Positions 56,401 through 64,000 of a stretch of 64,000 nucleotides of DNA are shown piece by piece (the stretch's first letter is position 1; the number at the start of each line of letters is the position of its first letter). Position numbers and translations under genes: made by a program. Location: positions 124,001-188,000 of the forward strand of contig JALQBC010000014.1 in NCBI GenBank assembly GCA_023375675.1, in the 5' to 3' direction. The notes under the pieces are model-generated. The model was not told where the DNA came from. It did not search any database and saw nothing but the letters and a program-made list of their open reading frames with translations. Origin of the DNA: Cytospora piceicola (Eukaryota; Ascomycota; Sordariomycetes; Diaporthales; Cytosporaceae).

Positions 56401-56593
56401 AGACATAATCTGCAAGATGCCGAAAGCAATGGTTAGAACACACTCAACCGGATTCCATGATTCGAGCGGGAGGAAGGAGGGGCGCACTCTTCTGGGTTTC
56501 TCTAGGTTGGTGGTATTGTTGCGGCGCGAAGCTGAAGTTGTTCATCTGAGAGCTCTGCGGGAGCAGCCGCCGAGCTGCTGGGTCGCTCGACAT
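53403..56593 (-). CDS. Zn(II)2Cys6 fungal-specific transcription factor
   Basis: Eight exons (56,593-56,488; 56,409-56,365; 56,279-55,728; 55,667-55,314; 55,258-54,977; 54,922-54,369; 54,309-53,792; 53,724-53,403) join in frame to 910 aa. Exon 2 gives YVFVDEHNRHKRLK, leading into the zinc cluster with Cys 55, 58, 65, 75, 78 and 85 (ACEGCRRRKIKCD, then WPCSACIRLKLHC; spacing 2, 6, 9, 2, 6). A Gln/Pro/Tyr-rich linker follows. The fungal middle homology region starts near residue 270: LHYFDVFFTNIHPYVPVLDR, FALAGRIADEP, ADSFLDMPRLSTLQALLLI, RSWMATVQCVQMGKELGL. The C-terminal ~200 residues are disordered and end MWQESVASVYEGGL-KRGWDYD, a conserved motif. So it is an intact nuclear DNA-binding regulator; I cannot name its target. 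The end of exon 1 is uncertain (78 bp or 39 bp intron). Intron 3 (60 bp) has no in-frame stop. Confidence 0.88.
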
Positions 56594-57300
56594 TGTGCCA
56601 GATGCGCTCGTGCTTGAACTGGGTTGTTGTTGGTGGTGGTGGTAGTGGTGGTGAATAATTGGAGCCCAATGCTGGTTCAAAGGGCGCAACGTAAAGGCGT
56701 GGGCAGGTTGCTGCTGTTGTTACGGACGTGATGTGGCGGCGGCGGGGGTGGCGCGCAGAGACGAGATCGTGTGCGGAGGAGGCTCTCGAGTCTTGCCTCG
56801 TGGTTCCAAGGTTCAAGGCGAAATGACGGCGGGCGGCTACATCCACCAGCCTGGTGCGGCTTGATGTCTCTCTCTCCCTCTATTATGCCCAGCTCTTCCA
56901 CTGTCAATACAGTAGTGGCCTCTTGCTTTCTCTTCTCTGGCTGTCGACGCGGGTGGTACAAAAATTATCAATCGGATTGTCCGGGGGTTGGACAGGTCGT
57001 AGGTTATGGCAGTAGTAGTAAGTAGTAAGGGTTGTGTCGGGAGAAGTGCTGTGGAAGTGCTGTGGCAGTGTTGCTGCGTACGACAGGGAAAGAAACCTAG
57101 TACAAGTAGGCAAACCTGTAGACGTGCAAAAGAACGGCAGGAAAGACGTATATGTAAATACCTAAGGTCTGGCACAGCAGCAGCACAGAACAATCTAATC
57201 ATTAGTAAGTACTAATCTGTGTACTGTGTGTGTGAGTGTGTGAGTGTGTGTGTCCTGGAGCTCCTGTTCCACCGCAACACTCGCTCGAGACATGGATGGA
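56594..57300. promoter_or_regulatory. Upstream region of the Zn2Cys6 regulator
   Basis: This should hold the promoter and a long 5' leader of the minus-strand regulator. It has CCACCAC/TATTGTT-type triplet runs at 56,630-56,660 and a GTGTGTGTGAGTGTGTGAGTG run at 57,220-57,250. In-frame codons continue upstream of the chosen start (MSSDPAARR), so a longer N-terminus is possible. Confidence 0.45.
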
Positions 57301-60300
57301 GGGGAAACGCGAGTGCGAGTCGTCTTTCCAGGGGTTATGGGCTAGTGTACTGTGAGGCAGGGGCCTGAGCTGGGTCCACGGTCAGGGACTTGGGGGAGGG
57401 GGGGGGGTTTTGATTTGGGTGGTGGGCAATGCTGGGGACCATGACATGCCGCTCGAAAGGCCGGACGGAACCCAGGTGCAAGGCTTCCCTAGGGCTACCT
57501 AGGTACCCAGGTAGGTACCTCTAATCAGTACGCACCTGGGCAGTACACTACACCACACTACCTCTACTTTTTCTCCTCTTATTTTCCTTTTTCCTCTCTT
57601 CAGAAGTAGTGTTGATTGTACTCTTAGGTACGATAGAACAGGGGTCTTGCCCTTACCGTAACATAGAATACCTAGGCATGATTACCACCAGGCATCATAA
57701 CCTTTTGAACATACCTAGGTATCGTGAATGGCAGCAATCGCTCGGGTGGCCCGGTCGTAATTGTCCGGAAATTTCATCAAGGCGTCGTCGTTGTTCGAAC
57801 ACATTAGGTCTCTCTGTAATAAGGATCACAAGCCTGGTACATGCAACCAAGGCACACCAATGGAAACCCCGGGTTTCGTCTTCCAAGAAGCTTTGTGGCT
57901 TGAGTTGAATTCCCTGCTCGAGGGGCCCCTGCGAGGTAAGATGCGAGTTGCCCTGCAGCTTGAATGATGAAGGGGCCCTCTTGGAGAAGACAGGAAACAC
58001 TCGGACGGGGGGGGAATTGGGGGAGAGAGACGCAGCAACCCTGTCGGAAAAAGAGTGGGGTCAGTTGGGGGGAAAGGCTAGCAAAGCTAACAGGACAGTC
58101 CTCTAGCCCGATTGGGGACTTAGTGGACGTCATGAAAGTACCTGGTCGATGTACCGTTATGTCACCCTCCCACCCATACGAGCTGCTACGATACGGATCA
58201 CGGACACGGAAGTACACAGAAAACAAAGCCCACCCACGTACCTACCAGGTAGGTATTTACTTAGTATACACTACACGATCCCGTTTACTGAACTATCAAA
58301 CCCACACCAATTGAACATCCAGGTATGTACAGTAAATCGGCCGTTATGGTCGAACTGGCTACGAGTCAGCATGGATGTTGATCAATTCACAGGACCCCCT
58401 ATCTCTGTCATCCCATGCCCGGTGGGTTCAAGGTACCTCCAAATAGCCGACAGCCATCAAGTCCCCTTCGGACGACTGGCCCGAGTTGGAACTTCATGCT
58501 TAAAAAATTGAGATGGAAATGGACATGAAAATGGAAATGGAAATGGAAACGGGACGTACCATCGAGGTGGTTCACATGGTCTGTGCCGGGCCGGACTCTG
58601 TATTGCCGGGGAGGCTTGTATCCCTCCTCCCACACGGTACGGATCAGTATACAGCGATATATCCTCCTCCCACGACGACACCGTCAGCTCAGCCTTGGAA
58701 ACCCCTCATGCACAGGCACTATTCCTTGCAACCCATACATGTTCATACGTGTTTCTAGGAGGTAAGCCACACATCATCAGGTGAGATATGAGTGTGGGTG
58801 TGGATCTCAGGAACAGGCCTGCACTGCAGTCTTGAGATGCCCCCTTCTCCAGCCCTCCATGTCCTGAGCCTCGGCCAATCTGTCGTCTCCTTCTTGACTG
58901 TGCCTCCCAGTTCCCTTTATCCAGTGACAGTAGGCGGTTGAAAAGACTTTAGACAAGGCCAGGTCCTGCTGAGCGCATTTGAAGCGACGAATGCATTATC
59001 TAGGTATACGATATCCTTGCCATGAGGAGGCATCAGTCCGCTTATGCCAACTGAGGTCAAGCTGTTTGACCACGAGTATGCATGCAGTACTCCAGACTTG
59101 AGGGTTCGTTGGCGGACCAAGTAACTAATAGCGTTCAAGCAGCTGCTTACTGTGAAGCACAACATCAATTCTCGAAAAGATATCATCAATGAACGAGCCT
59201 GGACAAACCTGTATTTTTTCTCTCCGGCTCGATAATGACCTATACACCCCACACATGCCACCACACGAGGTGGTAGTGTACTGTGGCATTGGCGAGCGGC
59301 GAAACGACACCATACCATTTGCATGCCGCAGGGGAGGAAGAGGCCAGGGAGGGCAGGGAGGTCCAAACGTTAAGAACCCACCCGGCTGCTTCTGGCCCAC
59401 AGTGCTGTTTCCACCTACCCATCAATTGCTGTTTTTGCCTTGTGGAGTCTGTGGATCAGAGCACAGGGCCGTTCCAGACGTTCTCCTCTCTTGAGTGGTG
59501 AGATCCAAGGGGCCGGGCTTATTATTGTTACTGTGTGGTGTGTAGTGTGTACGGTAGTGTACCTACTTAGGTATGTACAACACTATATCGAGGCACGGCA
59601 CATGGGATGAGATTGAGGAAAGCAGTACCTAGCAGTCAGTGCCACGGAATTGAACAAACTTTTTGTTTTCCTCTCTTTCTCCCCGTGTTGTTCCGTACCT
59701 TTTTGAAAAACTTGCCCAAACTCCCCTAGGCGTGACTGAACCAACAAGAGCGTGTGCAGAAAGTCGGGCACCTCCCAGCTGCAGAGGGCAGGGAAACAAT
59801 GGCGGGGCGGCACCTAGGATGGATGCATCAGCCCTGGGTGCATGCTCTCTCCTGCCGCCACACGGTGAGGCAACTGGTACGTACTAATCTACCAGTACTA
59901 CATAGTAGGTACTGTGTATCTACCTGAGTAGGTATGGGGTCCATGGGTACCAATCACCATGCTTCACTGACCCCGACCCATTCCGAGAGAGTCTGTATAA
60001 CGGTCCTTGGACAGAGTAGATTTGTTTGGCGACCTCATCACCCATCACAACGATCGACTTGGTCCTCGACGGGCCGAATCTTGCATCCTCCAAGACCACC
60101 AGAGCAATGGGGAATCCTTGCAAGAAGCCTCGCCTTGCGAAGAGAAACGACTGGCGGACCAGCACTAGGTAAAAACTAAATACGGATCTGTTACCAGCGG
60201 CACGACTCACGACACGCCCCCTCTGAACTACCTAGGTAACCGTGTATCGACCCGGGGCTGCGGATCTGATATTGTTCAGAGCCTTGCTGGTCATTCATGT

Positions 60301-63300
60301 AGACGCCGCAATTAGCGCTGACATTTGTACATGCGCGGCATCATCCTCGTCAGGGGTTGGCGGTTGACATGTGTGGATGGACATTTGTATTGGCCAAGGT
60401 GGGTATGTATGTATGTGTAAGTCCACCGTCGTACATACATGGGACCTGAACAGGTCGAGGTTGTCAATGCAATGCAGGCTGGCAGGCGTGACGAGGCTGC
60501 AAATTACATGCTCTCTTCCATGCCAGCAGCTCCAGGGCTCCGCGAGTCTGCCGTTCTGGTTGCCCGTGCTTGATCATGCGGTTGCATTCTTGACTCTCCC
60601 CAACGTTGGGTTGCAAGATATCAACCAGCATGTGACATATAGCTGGAACTCGCTTACTGCTTTGATAGTCTATCTGTGTGTGCACCTACCTATCTAGGCA
60701 CCTGGAGTTTTGGGAAAGTGATTCGTGTGTATAACAACAACGCCCGCCGGCCGCATCCAGTGCGCTGGAGATGTGCCGGGCCCGAACGTGTTCCCGTGCG
60801 TTGAGCCCTCGGTAACGCATGTGTACTGTAAGAAAGGTGTCCCCTTGCAGATACTTTGGTCGCTTTCTGGGTCGGAGTTGCAGCATCTGCGTAACATTTT
60901 CCACGTTTCCCTGAAATCTCTCATGCCACGCACTTGGGTTGCAGTGCAAGTTGGGGGACGACTATGTGGGCGGCAATTTGGCATGTGAGATAGACATCAA
61001 TGCAATGACGACTGGTTAAATATTTTCCAATGTTTTATGTACGTCCTGCTTGCGCCAGACGCTGGCAAGCTGGCGAGTTTGGGGTGAGCTAGGTAGAGCC
61101 TGGTATGGTGTACCGATCATCTGGCTTCCAATTCGTTGTTCGGTCAGCGATTGAAGGTTGACCTATGTGACGAAATTGTAGGGACAAGTGCTGCATATGT
61201 CGAGCCTTCGTCAATTCATCCAAACCAGACCTAAACAGCTTCTCCAGGGCCATGCCATGTCAGGATCTCGTACCTACGTACCTGCGATAGTTGGCGTGTA
61301 CTCCGCAGGGGGAGAAAACATCCAACGGACCGCGATGATCTCACTCGCGGAGGGTCCCGGCAGAGGGTTCCGGCCGGTATTTTTAATAAAGACTGTCTAT
61401 CTCATTTCGGCTGGCATTTCTCGGGGCAGATCCCCCAGAGGAAATCCACCTGTGCCGGTGGGCCATGGCATCACTCACAGGCCGTTCACATTGAGAGCCG
61501 AAGGTGACTGGCTAAGAAACGCCATACGGATAAGCCGTTCAATACAAAGTGTGCCGCCGGAAAATCCGTTACCGTCAATTGATGGCACTCCTGACACTGC
61601 CCTGTGGTGTGCGATCCTCCTACACACTACCCTAGGTAGTATACTGCCGGGCAGTACGGTCGTCGGTAGTCTCTGCCGGAGCGGAGAGGAACCTGAGTCA
61701 GTCTTTTGAGAGACAGGCCTGACAGGCATCATGATCGCCAGGTACGCAGCGGGGGAGAGGATCCGGCCAGGGCGGAATCCTAAGCTTGTATTTTGGAAGG
61801 GTGGAGAGCCGCAATGCGATGCTATCCATCTCAGTCGTACAAACGAATAGAATAATCAGGGGGGGGAAGGGGGAGGGGGGGGAGAAACTCACAGATCGGT
61901 GCTATCTGATCAAGAACGGTTAGGACCACCGTAGCTGCTTTCTGATAGATTAAAACCGATGACCTTTTCAAAACGCGGTTAATGCAAGCAAGCAGAGGCT
62001 AGTGAATATTTGCTTATTACTGTTTCTCACGTCTGCATCATTAAGTTGACGTGCCCGAGCTTTCTACCGAGCGGCCTATGCCGCAGCCATGTGGGCTGCC
62101 TGGTAACAACGGAGGATCGCTACCAAAAACGAGCTCTGCACCCATGACCCAAACAGCCAAAGGAGACACCACAATAATAAAGCTGTGGGCTGGTCTGGTC
62201 CGAGTGTGGCGTACGGATCCGTACAGTGTCGATGGCTCGGAGCCGTCCGTCCGTCCGAGCGTCTTATACAATGGTTTCCCCGCGAGGTCTTCTACTGTGA
62301 TGTTATGGAGCACATGCAATCCTCAGCAAGAGGCAAAGTCGCAAAGTTGTTAGAACTAAAGGTTTCTATCGCCCGTGATTATTCGTAAGTGGACAGGGCC
62401 GTGGCTGTGGAGCTTGATATTGTTTCCCAAGGTTGTGAGGCCTGCGACATCACCTTTGGTACGCATTCTCTGCAGGTTGAGCAGATCATCCAAGTATAGT
62501 TGTCGTAATTGTGACACAGCCCTTGATTATTGACAGCGATGCCACGAAGACCCCCCCACGCAGATTTACCAGGATGATGTCGAAGTTGCTCCACGGCAGT
62601 CAACATACTGTTTCCATGGCTCGGCTGCCGGCGCGCTATTGTTTAATATTATTTTTAACACTGAAGCATGACATCGACGCCGGACAAGGGGACGCAGGCC
62701 GGGCGGGCTCCAAGCCTAACCCAGCCAGCCCTACCTAGGTGAGGTCTGGTCCCGTCCCCTCCTCCTTGTCGTCTCCATTCTGTCTCACATATTGGGTCTC
62801 GGGGGCGATGCGATATCAAGCCGCCTCGTCCCTTTCCAGGACTCTCGCCCGAGACCGGGGCCTGTACGCTCTGGCACCCGGAGGAAGCTCCCGGGCCCGG
62901 GAACTCGGAACAAAGGTCCCAACGACGCGGAAGGGGCTCGAGAGCGGCGCTTCTGGAAAACCGCCCCCGCCCCCCCGGTACAATGCCCAGGCAGTGTACC
63001 CAGAGGTCTTGCCCTTCGAAGCTTCCATTCTAGTTTCTGTGCAGGGATTGTGGAAGCTTCCTGCAAGCTTCCTGGCGGTGCCGACACGCCAGCACCAAAA
63101 TTGCACATGCATGTTGGCGTTCCGGACGAATGGTATCAAAAATGATACGCATACGTACGCATGAGCAACATGTCGAGGTTACGTGGCAAAACCGACAACT
63201 CCATGAACAGTCCGCGTGTCCCTTGCTGCAGCCTGCTTCCAACGTCACCTCGTATCAACACCGCGCACGGCATCATCCCCTACGGCACAGTGTTGTGGAC

Positions 63301-64000
63301 AGCCACCTTGGTGATGCTCCGTTCTTCATCATGGATGCTATTTGGCCGCCGAGCCACCCTTGGTCCGACCGGAGATTTCATCGACTGAGCCACCACCAAA
63401 CCCAGAAATGACGAGGCACGACCCTGGGTCGCCAAGATCCTCGGGACACTCTGCGTGGGATGACAAGGGGTCGCATGAAACTGAAGCCCACAAGGCAGAT
63501 GAGCATGGCTCGAGGCATGGCCTGGCTCGTTCTGTACGAGCACCAGATCAGGAAGATGCCATTTCTGCCATGCAGGTTTGAGATGAATATTGACAATAGT
63601 ATAGATGATAGACCCCGAAGATGACGACGACGACCTCCAGATATCGTGGCCAACTGCTCCATATGCTGGGTCTGCTGGGTCTGCTGGGTCTGTTCCCTCC
63701 CAGTATAGCAGTTGGAATCATTCAAAGTTGCATTATAGGACTACGCAAGTACCTTTGCACGGAAGAAGGCCATTGTGCGTGCAAGTCTAGACAATACTTG
63801 GAACAAATGATGATGTGGCATCCTAGGGTAACCTAGCAGAGTCTATCGCAGTAACCATGGATGCCATGCTGGTCGAGGGTCGTCTGATGTCTTGCTATGG
63901 GATTTCTCCGGGCCTCCGCCGGAGATATACATATTATAGGGATTACGGAGTATAGATCCGTACGTGGCGCACAAATAGGTCGTGCGTTAAGGCCCGGGAT
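57301..64000. other. Gene-free region with scattered palindromes and simple repeats
   Basis: In 6.7 kb I could not support any gene. The longest open frames (for example 61,188-61,709 plus and 62,739-63,164 plus) have no recognisable motif, compete with equal frames on the other strand and lack splice-linked partners. CpA and TpG are at normal levels, so it is not a RIP block. Features seen: G-runs at 57,391-57,410 and 61,859-61,882; CCTAGGTA-type palindromes at about 57,497, 57,715, 60,226, 61,630, 62,732 and 63,825; TACCTACCAGGTAGGTA at 58,240; TACGTACGTA-like steps at about 61,270; and a CTGCTGGGT triplet repeat at 63,664-63,692. Confidence 0.5.
58513..58552 (+). repeat. Hexanucleotide microsatellite (ATGGAA)n
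   Basis: About 40 bp of GGAAAT/GGACAT units in the gene-free right end. Confidence 0.8.

Noticed and set aside
38594..56593. Secondary-metabolite or carbohydrate-use gene cluster around the GH31 enzyme and the regulator
   Set aside because: The genes between them are housekeeping (CTP synthase, tRNAs, mitochondrial proteins), and no transporter, synthase or tailoring enzyme is present.
53403..56593. Assignment of the large regulator as XlnR
   Set aside because: Length and C-terminal style are similar, but the zinc cluster (x9 spacing, WPCSAC) does not look like the XlnR cluster, so no symbol was given.
61188..61709. 173-codon plus-strand frame in the right end
   Set aside because: It has no recognisable motif, no splice-linked neighbours and an unremarkable composition; not enough to call a gene.

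Overview
The window is chromosomal DNA of a filamentous ascomycete (Pezizomycotina, most likely a Sordariomycete). The evidence is short introns of 50-100 bp with GT(A/G)(A/C)GT donors and CTAAC/CTGAC branch sites, fungus-only protein types (two Zn(II)2Cys6 regulators and a Clr5-domain protein), class II and class I tRNAs with introns, and a large block carrying the signature of repeat-induced point mutation (RIP). I worked from the bases alone; no database search was possible.

Layout. Positions 1 to about 14,900 are AT-rich, almost free of CpA and TpG, stop-riddled and gene-free: a RIP-destroyed repeat or transposon block. Several tandem arrays lie inside it, and three more sit in a row at its right edge (about 13,945-14,900). 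Composition then switches abruptly to normal genic DNA.

From 15.3 to 56.6 kb there are fourteen intact protein genes: mitochondrial ribosomal protein S8 (-), a conserved proline-rich fungal protein (+), a small membrane protein (-), YAE1 (-), a Zn2Cys6 regulator (+) overlapping tail-to-tail with a Clr5-domain protein (-), the DEAD-box helicase ROK1 (+), a SPRY protein with PPxY motifs (-), a vacuolar Ca2+/H+ exchanger (-), a GH31 alpha-glucosidase with a probable GPI anchor (+), a thioredoxin-fold protein with a possible mitochondrial presequence (-), CTP synthase (+), a two-span mitochondrial membrane protein (+), and a large Zn2Cys6 regulator (-). Two tRNA genes (Leu-AAG and Ile-AAT, both with introns) lie on the minus strand. 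One secreted-protein frame is broken by a single stop codon, and one short zinc-finger-like open stretch may be a relic.

From about 56.6 kb to the end no gene could be supported. This 7 kb stretch holds the upstream region of the regulator, simple repeats and many copies of a CCTAGGTA-type palindrome.

The genes do not form a pathway or a biosynthetic cluster. Most are housekeeping: mitochondrial translation, Fe-S delivery to Rli1 (YAE1), 18S rRNA processing (ROK1), CTP synthesis, and vacuolar Ca2+ storage. I did not find a convincing new multi-gene system. The most unusual points are in gene structure and boundaries: the tandem-array edge of the RIP block, a 16-nt microexon, a GC-AG intron, a stop-free 60-nt intron, a 373-nt intron filled with a degenerate minisatellite, a 7-bp tail-to-tail coding overlap, and a lone TAA of the type RIP would make.
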